Positions 1 to 10,053 of a stretch of DNA of 64,000 bases are shown here, in pieces (the first letter of the stretch is position 1; each line of letters opens with the position of its first letter). The notes under the pieces were generated by a model. That model made no database searches. It had not been told where the DNA came from and saw only the letters and a program-made list of their open reading frames with translations. The stretch is from positions 16,944,437-17,008,436 of the forward strand of contig NC_088313.1 of NCBI RefSeq assembly GCF_910592395.1, given 5' to 3'. The DNA comes from Lineus longissimus. Lineage: Eukaryota; Nemertea; Pilidiophora; Heteronemertea; Lineidae. Position numbers and translations under genes: made by a program.

Positions 1-509
1 AGAGTCCCAGTGGCTAATTCCTTGAAGTCAAGTAGGTAGGTCACTTGGAGGCGAATCAGGCTTAAAGACACTCCGACTAAGTCTTCTCTGCGTGGCCATA
101 GTCGGTCCTCGTCGAAAGTTGTCTTCAGCTTTTCGTAAATATTGGAGATTGTTGCGTCTTGTGCCTTGATTAATGGGAGCGTGCGTTTTACCCATTCCAC
201 GGCACACCTTCGTATGAAGTGATAGATGTTGATGGGATGTTTCAGATATGTTTCCACGTGCTCTTCGTCCTTGAATTGCTCGAAAAACCTCTTAGTATCG
301 TTGATGAACATCCGGAATTGCGTGACTCCGTACGTATCATTCCCTGGGCTCACCTGCTGCAGAGAGTCATAGATCTCGGACATCATCTTCGCTTCGTGTC
401 GGAACGATTCGGTGATTGACTGAATTGATGAAAATGTCTCCGCATCAGACACAGAAATATGGACAATTACTAGACAAAAGGTCAACCACGAGCAAACGGG
501 AAGATGCAT
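1..509 (-). CDS. P4HA: Prolyl 4-hydroxylase alpha subunit, first coding exon (partial, runs off left edge)
   Basis: In this family the alpha subunit pairs with protein disulfide isomerase in the endoplasmic reticulum and hydroxylates prolines of collagen-type chains, using Fe(II), 2-oxoglutarate and ascorbate. The 169 visible residues begin with a signal peptide (hydrophobic residues 8-20, SVSDA near the likely cleavage site). The P4Ha N-terminal domain follows: KHPINIYHFIRR (90-101) with W106 matches the family's HPxNAxxLIKR-x-W segment, and REDLVGVSLSLIRLQVTY (141-158) matches its DLxGAxxALLRLQxTY signature. N57 and N70 sit in NDT glycosylation sequons. The peptide-binding and catalytic dioxygenase domains would lie left of base 1, so activity cannot be judged. 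I chose the ATG at 509 because it gives a compact signal peptide; an in-frame ATG at 527 adds six residues. The frame stays open to the window edge. Family assignment is from memory of the motifs. Confidence 0.85.
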   Translation of the reverse strand, partial: MHLPVCSWLTFCLVIVHISVSDAETFSSIQSITESFRHEAKMMSEIYDSLQQVSPGNDTYGVTQFRMFINDTKRFFEQFKDEEHVETYLKHPINIYHFIRRCAVEWVKRTLPLIKAQDATISNIYEKLKTTFDEDRLWPRREDLVGVSLSLIRLQVTYLLDFKELATGT

Positions 510-2331
510 TTTGAGGGGTTGAACCATCCTGCATGTATTACCAGAATGTCTCTTCTGCCGGCGTGTATGAGGAACGGTAAATGAAGATAGTCTACAACAG
601 GTTTTACAATATGCTGCATGCACGGTTCATTCCATATTCCAAAAGAGACACCCGCATTATTTTATGTGATCTATGTGTTGGCCAACTGGCTCGTTTTAGA
701 TACCCTGTCGTCATATGTTCGTAATTGTAATATGATCATAACCAGGTGTTTATGCAAAATGCGCTGTCACTGATGCAACGTATTCAAAGTTATGTACATT
801 GATTCTGTTGCAGTCATTGTTAACAGTCTTGTCTGGAGATTAAAAAGTGTATAAATTGTTGATTCCATCGAAGTCATGTCTGCCATGAGAAAAGGAAACG
901 CCAACAAAATCTAATGGTAACAGTTTTGCTTTATTTTGAAATACAACATACTTTTAACAAGCATGAACATTCAAAATGTACTATACGTATCATATATAAA
1001 CACAGTGATTAATCATGTTCTATACATATACATGTATCTTACTGTCCGGTCCCCAGTCAAAGTGCACTGTTATTCACAGCAAATACACTATTTTCAGAGA
1101 CACCTCATACAATTGACTATAAGTACATGTATTATTAAATGAATGCACTGGGACCAGCCTACATCTAATCAAATCTGATGATTATGTACATTGGTGTCAC
1201 GTAATGACCAACAGCCAGTTATCAATAAATACGTGATATATTAGTATATAACCTTACTCTCGGTATTTTACATTATTTGAAACATAAAAGGGGTCTGTTT
1301 GTCACAAGAAAGGGACGTAATTTATTCTTTCAAAGAGCGGTGTATTGGAAGTTGCCTGATAACTCGGGAGACGCCCGTTTATTGATTGTAAACAAATATG
1401 TGTAAGTCAACTTAAAGTGTTTCACTGTGTATCAAACCATTAATGTTTTCGAGTATAAATGACCAAAATAATCATGTCCCAATTAATTTACTAATATAAT
1501 AAATTACACACCGACATTGAGGCATACGTAACTATCGTCGTCAAATATTAGAAGTTGATGCAGGCGACAGTATATTTCATGAACAACGGTGAGGATAATA
1601 CCCAAGGTTGCTTCACTTTGATAATGTTGCAGTGTATTTGCTCACTTTCAACCAAAATTATACTTTCCAAAAGTCTCATCTGTTCAAGTCTTTAACTTTT
1701 CCTAAAAAACAAAACCAACCGAAAACGTATATCTTGAATTAAACACATACTAATCAATCAGTCATTCACAAGAGGTTCCTGTAGTCTGATATCACTCACA
1801 CCGCGAGGAAACGTAGAACAGACATTGCGTGGGGCGGGAGACGGACCCTCAGTCTCTGTCCGACATACAGGCTCATTCAAATAGAGTTCTAGGGGTCTTC
1901 AGGATGTGCACCATAACGGTAGGCCTATATTGCTGTATTCTAAGCAGCAACGCTCACACTCAGTTCCAGACAACACAACAAAATTGGTCCGTTATATTCG
2001 TATAACCCAAATGTTTGGGAGATATCACGCAGATGTCATATCCATTCAGACCCCAGACCACAGAAACACGCCTGAAAAAATGCTGAAAATGCCCTACATG
2101 ATATCACTCTCGTTTAGGAGTTCAGCCTGAAGATCAGGTGAAACAATCCAGTGAAATATTCATTTTCTTATCACATTTTCTAATTGCGTGCATACAAGTG
2201 CGTTTTCTTGATATCGTGATATAACTTTTAATAGTCTAGAACACATCTACTATTTACAATTTTAATGAAACACTTTTTATAGTCGTTAATCAGGTCATAC
2301 ATTGTCAAAATGTCAGTTATTAACAGTTTAT
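510..2331. other. Non-coding region upstream of the prolyl 4-hydroxylase gene
   Basis: AT-rich sequence that should contain the 5' untranslated region and promoter of the minus-strand P4HA gene at its left end. I see no recognisable protein, RNA gene or long repeat. Open frames at 936-1142 and 1906-2130 are short and have no family resemblance. Confidence 0.5.
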
Positions 2332-2625
2332 CTACAATGCAGGAGGTTGAATGTCCAACTTGGCAGAAACAATAGGTCTTTGATGATTAATTGCCATCTC
2401 CGATATCAGTACAGGAATTGCTCGACCCTCTTGAGGCCCCGTTCTGGTCCCAATCTTATATTCTAATATGATGACCCAAATGATAACGTCTGTCCCACTT
2501 GACTTATGGCTTAGGTTATCTGTATTGATAGCTACAAAAAAATTCACTTCAAACTTTAATAGATCGATGCCTTTATCGAAAAACAGTACTTGACCCGGTC
2601 TTTGTATCAACCGGAATATAGCGAT
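2332..2625 (-). other. Exon-like open frame, unrecognised (97 codons to a stop)
   Basis: On the minus strand a pyrimidine-containing acceptor-like sequence ends in CAG just before 2625. From there a frame stays open for 97 codons to a TAG at 2332-2334. The predicted peptide is mixed hydrophobic and charged (for example DVIIWVIILEYKIGTRTG in the middle) and matches no family I recognise. There is no ATG near the start, so if real it is a terminal exon of a gene whose upstream exons lie rightward. Frames this long are expected by chance in a window of this size and composition, so this is only a candidate. Confidence 0.15.
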
Positions 2626-4521
2626 CTGATATGCGTGGGAAAAGTATCAAGGCCGGAAAAAGGGTGAGAAATACCTTTTAAATCATATCACGTAGCATGT
2701 ATTTTTTCATTCTGTTTCGACATTGACATGTTTTTCTTTTATTAAGTACTCAGAGGGTGCCATTTATTCATTATTGCCGGGTGCAGACAATTTCCTTTTG
2801 ATATATGAATGTAAATTGTTTGATGAACACATGATTCCAACATAGGCCTGTTTTGATGTCTATAGTCTGATGTGTAGAAGTGGCTCGTGTCATAGCCACG
2901 ACTGTATAATAGCATCCCGCGAAGTTACTATTTATAGCTCACAAGGTCATTTGCATAAGATATTGATGACGTTTTAGTCACGTGACAGTCGGACATCGAC
3001 ACTTATTTCTACGCATTTGAGCTTTTTTCAAAGTCAATTATCTTTGACCCTGCATTGTTTTTAGCAAGAATGATACCATAGAGTCAGAGAGAGAAATATT
3101 CAGAACAATTATGTAGTATTTCCAACACTCGGACATGTGCCAGATTGAATCTAACTGCCCTAGTTAGAAAGCCAGAATCCATTACGAAACTGCATGTTTG
3201 TCCGACATTGCCTGTAATTCAGCGTTGGGGAAATATAGGGCAGCAGCTGCAGTGACGTCATCTTCGCGGAATGCTATTATACCAAAATAACCCCCCCCCC
3301 CTTGCACCATTCACGCATTGCACATTCATTCACCATTTCAACAGTTCATTGATTGAACAAGATGCATTCACTGACAACACATTCCACCACACTACACACA
3401 AACCGAGACAGGACACAGTTCAGGCAGGCGGGAGGGGATCTGCTAAAGTTTTGCTAGTTTTGACCGGGCTCATGACTGTCATTGTTAGAAAGTGAGTGCC
3501 AATTTCATGGGTGGGAGTCAGTGCTCTGAAAACCAAGTCATGACAGTCATGATAGTCATGGCATCTATAGAACCATAATCCACCAGAATAAAATATGGCC
3601 GGACACTCTACTTCTACACACATGCCGGCAATTTGAAGATGTCTTTCTGGATTATCTCTTACTTGTATTTGGCCCTGTCGAGGTTCATCTGATATAGGCC
3701 AGAGATCAAGCTTGAGTCTGTAACAACACCGTACAATAGCAAAGTTCGTAACAAACGCTGTAATATACAGATAAATCGGTCCTCCTCTCTTTTTGACGTC
3801 CCTTGCTGAATCGAATTGTACTCACTTCAGAAAATGTAATTAGGAAGGGACGCTTCCACCTTAAAACACAGACGGAAGACATCACACCAGCGTCCTATGC
3901 AATATCTACAATCGATGTGGCCAGATATGTGCACGCATGTTTTGAGGTTTGCAGCTGGAGTCTCTGCATGCACCCCTCATTCACCATTTGGTGCAGCTAG
4001 CTGTGTGTTGACAGTGCTACCGTCACAATCTTTGTTCGTCCTATTCGAATTCATAGACTTCATAGGAATTCCCTGCAAATGAAAGGTACATGTATATTAT
4101 AGTTAATAAAAAAACTCATAAAAACGACCCATTTGCGGGCTTTGTCTTCGACAAAATAGACCCAAAGTGATTTGAAATAGGTTCGTAACAGCTGCGGGTT
4201 GGTCCCAACAACATCCCCTCCAAATTTGAGAATTGTCCCTCCACCTCAGGCCTAACTGTCGCTTTCTTCTGGCCGCGAAAATGTATCCATTATTCTTGGA
4301 AATATTTGAAGGGTTGGTTGGTTAGTTGCTTGTTATATAGACAGATGTCCCTTTACTAGACTGCTAGAAGCAAGTAGGGATCCAGAGAGTACTATATTTA
4401 GTACCAGAGCCAGTTTTCAGCAAGTTTCTTGAGAGCAATTCTACTAGAAGAGAGAATATAGAAAAGATAATTATTCAATTTGAACAATTACTTAGCCAAA
4501 TATGTGTAAACCGCCTGGTGA
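2626..4521. other. Non-coding spacer, with an 11-base C run
   Basis: No gene recognised. An uninterrupted run of 11 cytosines lies at 3291-3301, a likely slippage site and sequencing-error hot spot. The right end should carry the 3' untranslated region of the GPCR gene that ends at 4522. I saw no polyadenylation signal close enough to assign with confidence. Confidence 0.5.
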
Positions 4522-5718
4522 CTAAATACTACTTGTAGTGGTACTGGTGGTGGTGGGATCATTATTTACATTTTTATGCTCGAATGTCCGTAGTTTTAGC
4601 CATCCCGGCCGGCGTTCTGGACAGCAGCCACAGAAGACTTTCACAAACGTATCCCGAAATACTCGACTCATCGTACAGTACAAGACGAAGTTTATCGAGT
4701 TGTTCAAAAGCGCCATAATATCCCAAAGATCTCCTAGTGGTAGGTAGACGTCTCTGTACCACTTTTCGTCAAAGCTGTTGAGTAACGTAATGATGCCTTG
4801 CGGAAGTTCAGTTATCAGGAAGAGTACGACGATCGCCAGCAGCATGCCTGTCGTTCGGTTGTGTTCCCGCGCTCGGTCAGAATCGTCCTTACGACCCTGA
4901 GATTTGAGTTTCTGACGCCGCTTATTGGCATTGTGCATTGCTAAGATTAACATGATGGTTAGGCAAGTCAGCAGAAAGCATGGAATAAGTTTGACAATTA
5001 TTGCCTGCACCCAGTAGTTTATCTTTACAATGATATCATGTTCCGCAGCTAAAGCAGTTAGTTGTATTGTGTACACAGGGTCCGATGCGTTGAATATTCT
5101 TGAATGTCTTGAAAAATCTATATCGTTTGTCATAAAATTTGGAACACAGACTATCACGGTTGAGAAGCATACCAAGAAAATGGCCAGTTTGGCGCGCTGT
5201 AGAGTACACAGCTGTGATCCTCGTGTTGGGAAACAGATAAAAACATAACGGAAGATGGCAAGCGTGATGGTCAACCAGATGGCTATAGTGTGGCAGACAA
5301 TAGTAAAACTGCTGTGAAACAATAGAAAACGAATCCAGTCAATACTCTTGGTTTCTGGGAAACTCAACATTGGATCCCGCAGGACGTAGAAATGAATGGA
5401 CACTGGGAAGTATGACATCATTGTAAGCAGGTCGGCAACCGCTAGCCACATCAGAATCCAGTTCGTTGATGATATCATATTTTTTCGCGTCAACACAATG
5501 ATATTCGCCAGGTTTGCGAATATTCCGAATGCACATACTATGGCGCTGAAGTAGCCATGATATTTCATGTATTCTTCACTGAAGCGTAATAAACCACTTG
5601 GCTTTTCGTAACTGAAGTTGCCGTCACCTTCCTGCAACGGGATGACGGTTGTGTTGAACACTTGCGGGTACTCAAACCCGCTCGAGTTGACATTACGGTA
5701 AATGACGGCTGCACTCAT
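4522..5718 (-). CDS. Class A GPCR, myosuppressin/FMRFamide (DMSR/SRW)-like peptide receptor, intronless
   Basis: A complete 398-residue seven-helix receptor, probably a plasma-membrane sensor for an amidated neuropeptide. The extracellular N-terminus (1-55) has sequons at N11, N22 and N34; N210 in loop 2 is another. TM1 carries N69 (1.50) and TM2 LAVADLL with D96 (2.50). TM3 ends in FRY (156-158) instead of DRY, TM6 reads FLITELPQG (300-308) instead of CWxP, and TM7 reads NNSINFVLY (339-347), with F replacing the proline of NPxxY. The usual TM3-top cysteine (3.25) is absent; position 132 is leucine. Cysteines 363, 365 and 366 could be palmitoylated. The FRY, TELPQG and SxNFxLYCxMS motifs are those I know from myosuppressin receptors and nematode DMSR/SRW receptors. 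The ATG has A at -3. A CAG five bases upstream could be the acceptor of an intron in the 5' untranslated region. The ligand is unknown. Confidence 0.93.
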   Translation of the reverse strand: MSAAVIYRNVNSSGFEYPQVFNTTVIPLQEGDGNFSYEKPSGLLRFSEEYMKYHGYFSAIVCAFGIFANLANIIVLTRKNMISSTNWILMWLAVADLLTMMSYFPVSIHFYVLRDPMLSFPETKSIDWIRFLLFHSSFTIVCHTIAIWLTITLAIFRYVFICFPTRGSQLCTLQRAKLAIFLVCFSTVIVCVPNFMTNDIDFSRHSRIFNASDPVYTIQLTALAAEHDIIVKINYWVQAIIVKLIPCFLLTCLTIMLILAMHNANKRRQKLKSQGRKDDSDRAREHNRTTGMLLAIVVLFLITELPQGIITLLNSFDEKWYRDVYLPLGDLWDIMALLNNSINFVLYCTMSRVFRDTFVKVFCGCCPERRPGWLKLRTFEHKNVNNDPTTTSTTTSSI

Positions 5719-8700
5719 GGTTCCTGATTTTCGATAGAATGCAGGATATCTAAAAAATCACATTTGACACATAGACACTTTTCTATATCCCCCTTTATAA
5801 GTGGCACTAATGACGAAACGATGTCCACATTAATCTAGATACACATACGACTCTCCATGAAATAACACATTGCCATCTATAGTTAAAATGTGCTCTTCTA
5901 ATTCACCCTAAATATTGTCATTTATGAGAAAGGCTGCTTTCAGTATTCAAATTTCGCTTGATTTGGAAGAGAAAGCCTGCTACTCTCCTTCCCTGTCTTG
6001 GATGTTCCTTTGTCAATGTAAAATGTCCCTGTAGAGGTCAAAGTTGGATGTTCCTTGTCTCCTTAAGGTGTTACTTATTTCCTTTTGTATGTCTTAAATT
6101 GTTCCCCTAAACTAATTGTTTTCAAGTTAGGTTTTCGACAACATCTGCTTGTTGTGTTGGCGATGTCTGGGTATTCCGATGCTTGTCCATCAATGGTATT
6201 ACTCGACAACTAGTAGCTTTCTTCATGCGATGACCTCAAGGATGCATTCAGTATCTGTAAAATAAGACGAAATATATCAATAATTGAAAGATAAGTAAAC
6301 AATTTAAAAAAAGTTAAAATATGATTTATATCAAGAAATGCTCCTGCTTTGCTGAAAAACGAATAGTTACTAAGTGCAAGAAGTTAGAAACAAAGGTAAC
6401 TTGAGACCATTTGTTGAGATGATGAGTGGATGAGATGATGAGTTATCAATATTGACTTGGAATAACCTATTATGTCCCGTCATTGTACATTGTGTATGTT
6501 GAAGCTATGATATGTACGTAGCATATGTATAATAGTCTGATCGAGGAGTGAATGGCGTGGATCGGATTGGTTTGATTTGGCTGCTGCCTCATACCCTCAC
6601 AAAGACACAACTTCCAAATAGAAAATCTGAATTTTCAAATACGCCTTCGCTGCTGTACCTTTAAGAATCTTCCACTAGAGCAATTCCACTTCCGACGCTT
6701 ATGCGTGTTATTACAGCTATTATTCGTGTAATAGTACCACCCGACATCGTCAGTAAATACTATGATTTTATGCTTCGCACTTCCAAAGCCTGTCATTCGA
6801 TTGGATGCTTTTTCTCACAATTGACGTGGACATTTTGAATCATATTATTAATAGACAAAGTGCTGGAGAATGATTTTGTTGACCTTTCTTTTGTGATTGT
6901 CAGGTAGTGATGCAATAACTAGTAAACATGGTAAAATAAGCTATTTTGTAGTTTGTACTCGTTCGTCTTTGCCCACACCTTTCGTGATAATCCATTACCT
7001 ATTGTGACAAAGCTTTATCAATTCCTCTGAAGCATAAACTAACTTCTAATATATTGCTAATCTGTAAAGTATTCATACGATAATCGTACTTATAGTGGGA
7101 AGTGTGCCTTAATCCGGTATATTGTTAAATTGATGCAAGGACGACGCTGATCAAAGAAGAACACATGAACTTTACATTTCAATTATACTTTGATGTCAAA
7201 GGCTGCTGGCTGAGGATGATCACTAACCGGCTAAGGTGATATCATCACAGACCTAAAGGCCAAGTGACTGCTTTCTTGCACTTCTAAAAGCCGAATATTA
7301 TGTATTGGTAATAAAACATAGTATTGTGAGTATAAGCCTAAGCCTTTTAGTATGATAAGTTCATCATATTTCATGTTTCTTCAGGACTTATAGTGCGATT
7401 GACCTTTAAATGCCAGGTTTGTCCCTCATTAATAGAATTTGAGATGTTTCAATCATGTTCCTTACTAGTTCTAAGTCTGAAGTTAAATTTGATATGTTTA
7501 AATCATGTAAATTAACACTGATTGATTTGTAAGAATGGTCTGCCGTGTAGGCCAATATTCATTAGAGACACATCTTATGAAAATGTCTATCTCGCTGGCG
7601 TCTTTTTGTGCTGCACTACATCTGTGTTTATTTTCTTATAACCAGCGGACCACAAGTAAAGGTATACACGAACCGACCATGACTTAAAATAAGACCAGTC
7701 GCAACCAAATCTCTAAATGCAGATCAAACTTAAAATTTGGCACATTTAATTACATATCATGACTGACCAAACCGGATCGATCTTATAAAACAAACAGCCG
7801 GGGATTTGCTTTAATTAGCTGCTGTCAAAATGTGATTATTTCACAGATTTATTGATGAGATTCTGATTGAGGTAAGCCACCGAGGAGTCTTTGGAGAATG
7901 AAAAAATAAGCTGACTGTCATCAAGACGAAATATCTTGGGGTGAAATAGCCATACTAGCTAGTCTCATTATCAATCATAATACAAGTAAATGTAGTCTGA
8001 TTTTTACACAGATCTCAGACTTTGAATGTTTATCTACATATTGCCGTCAAAAGCGATGAATCAACCATTGTAATTTCCCATGGATAGTCCTATTTCTTGA
8101 TACCACAAGTCGATCTGCATGGGCTGCATTTGATATCATCATCATCATTCAAAAGCTGAACTGATTTTCTGGCTTAATCTAAAGTTTAAAATTCATAACA
8201 TATCCTATCTGCCTTTTAATATCAGAATCACCCTGTAGTGTTTATGGGACACAGAACAAATCATGGTGATTTGATGAGAACTATAAAACCTGCAGAAGAT
8301 AAGAATACGAAGAATGATGAAAATGGATGATTTACAGGAAAATTAAATCTATTGTCTGCAATATCTATCGGCATAAATCCAAGGGACTGCCACCCTCTCA
8401 CCCATGAGGAAAATCAAAATGAGCCGAATTATTGTATATTAGAAACGTGGCCCGCTTGCTAGTGTGAGAGGGTAACATCTTCAAATGTGGTCACCACCTA
8501 GATTTGGCCAACGACATTTAAATCTAAATATAATGGTAATGAATAGGAACTTGGGCGAAACAAAAGGTTTTTGATGGAATTTATTTTTTAAACTCGCCCG
8601 TTCACTCCTGGGTTTGAATATCACCGTCGCCAACAGTTAGTCACAAAACTCGTTAGCATCGTCAAATCACCATAGCAATTCAATATAAGGATGACTTTGT

Positions 8701-8932
8701 GCTAAACTAACAACGTACCTTGATTACAAAATTAATCAAAAACTTCAGTAATAATTCTTAAATAATTTATCAAAAAGTTCCTAATAATGACAAGATTCGA
8801 CTCAACTTCAGAAAATAAATCGCGGCCGTCCAATTGAGGATGACAAATCACCACTAACCGCAGGACAACGAAAACATGTTAGCGGCCATGTCGACAACCT
8901 CAGCGGGCAAACTCTAATCTAATCATTGTGAG
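5719..8932. other. Non-coding region upstream of the minus-strand GPCR
   Basis: AT-rich, with no convincing coding frame. It should hold the promoter and any 5' untranslated exon of the 4522-5718 receptor. A small GATGAG-rich duplication lies at about 6416-6443. A 10-bp inverted pair (ACCCTCTCAC at 8392-8401 and its complement at 8463-8472) lies near the right end. Nothing else is assignable. Confidence 0.5.
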
Positions 8933-8953
8933 ATTAATGATAGGATCATTAAT
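8933..8953. repeat. 9-bp perfect palindrome with ATTA/TAAT cores
   Basis: ATTAATGAT and its exact complement are separated by AGG. The arms contain homeodomain-type ATTA cores, and further TAAT motifs and an E-box-like CAGCTG follow directly. It could be a regulatory site cluster, but that is inference. Confidence 0.6.
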
Positions 8954-8981
8954 AATTAGTAATCCAGCTGGATTCTGATCA

Positions 8982-9029
8982 AATTTGCCCAACATGTAGC
9001 ACTTTCTCTCTTGACATGCTGGGCAAATT
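8982..9029. repeat. 16-bp hairpin with 16-nt loop
   Basis: The left arm at 8982-8997 (AATTTGCCCAACATGT) and the right arm at 9014-9029 are complementary except at one position. In a minus-strand transcript that position would be a G-U pair, so the stem would be continuous. The pairing stops at the arm ends, so it is shorter than a typical animal microRNA precursor. Confidence 0.7.
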
Positions 9030-9455
9030 ATTTAGCAAGTGACTACTTAATGGTTTGTTTGCAGTTATAGCTTTATGATGTTTGTTATTGTACCGTTAGG
9101 TTTGATGGAGTGTTTGTGGTTTGTTTTGTTCTAGCCAGAAAACCCAAATGGTTCAGCGTTACTGATTGTCATATTTGTTATGATCTGCTACCAAGCGTAG
9201 GATAAAGGAATCTCAGAAATTTTTAGAGAACATATTTCTTATTAATGTTATGAATGTAATACATTCGACCATAACTATTATCGTTCAACCACAGCCCTTT
9301 CTGGGTCATCAGCATACACAAATATGTATCCCTCGTCGTTGTCAGTATTTGAGAGTTAAGGGGGTGGGGGTTTATTTATTTAAACTTTTCTATGCTCTAC
9401 AAAAAATACATGTACATAAAACAAGCAGTAATAGAACAACAGCAGAGCATAGACA

Positions 9456-9498
9456 GGAAACCCATTAGGCGAAAAATTAGCCTCTTTAATGGGTTTCC
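9456..9498. repeat. Interrupted hairpin, 11-bp outer plus 4-bp inner stem
   Basis: GGAAACCCATT at 9456-9466 pairs with AATGGGTTTCC at 9488-9498. Inside, AGGC pairs with GCCT across an asymmetric bulge and a 9-nt loop. Function unknown; possibly a decayed short inverted-repeat element. Confidence 0.65.
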
Positions 9499-9576
9499 CT
9501 TGCCAGTAATTAGCAACAAAATAAAAATACTAGTATAAAAAAGCATCTCAGTTAGGCCTGTAGATCTGATGAATAT

Positions 9577-9606
9577 CAGACGTTTTCAGACGTTTTCAGA
9601 CATTTT
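9577..9606. repeat. Three tandem copies of a 10-bp unit
   Basis: Unit CAGACGTTTT twice, then once with CAT for CGT. A short tandem repeat with no assigned role. Confidence 0.8.
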
Positions 9607-9999
9607 ACAGTTTTCTTTTTTCCTAGCTCTCAATCAATACAATCTGATTCATCAGTTTTCATCGTTTGGTATGTTATTACACACTTACAATATATCTAGT
9701 TCCAACCTCATGATGTTGGTCATCCGCTCTGATCAGTATAGGAAGCCTTTAATCAACACACACTGATCTACACGTGCATGCGATGGTACTATTAGTCTTC
9801 ATTGTTCGGTACGGTAGAGACATTAACAAATGAAAAAATAGATAAGAGTTAATTGCGTGGCTCATCTGCATGGTATGAAATTATTTTAAAGACCAGAACA
9901 ATTTTTTAGTGAAGATGTCATAAAGATTTACACATGGTCCTTCTGTACACAACTAAAGTGAAACTATTGATTGCGGTCTTTATCTATATTCCCCTATTA

Positions 10000-10053
10000 T
10001 CTTCGAGCATAGTTTGATATTCGAAGGTCAGGCTATCAAACTATGCTCGAAGA
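10000..10053. repeat. 20-bp perfect inverted repeat with 14-nt spacer
   Basis: TCTTCGAGCATAGTTTGATA at 10000-10019 is exactly complementary to 10034-10053. A perfect 20-bp arm suggests a recent or constrained hairpin. It could be a miniature inverted-repeat remnant or a local inversion-duplication. No target-site duplication is evident. Confidence 0.9.

Noticed and set aside
219-419. Plus-strand frame opposite the prolyl 4-hydroxylase exon
   Set aside because: It is the antisense of a recognised coding exon and its peptide has no family resemblance.
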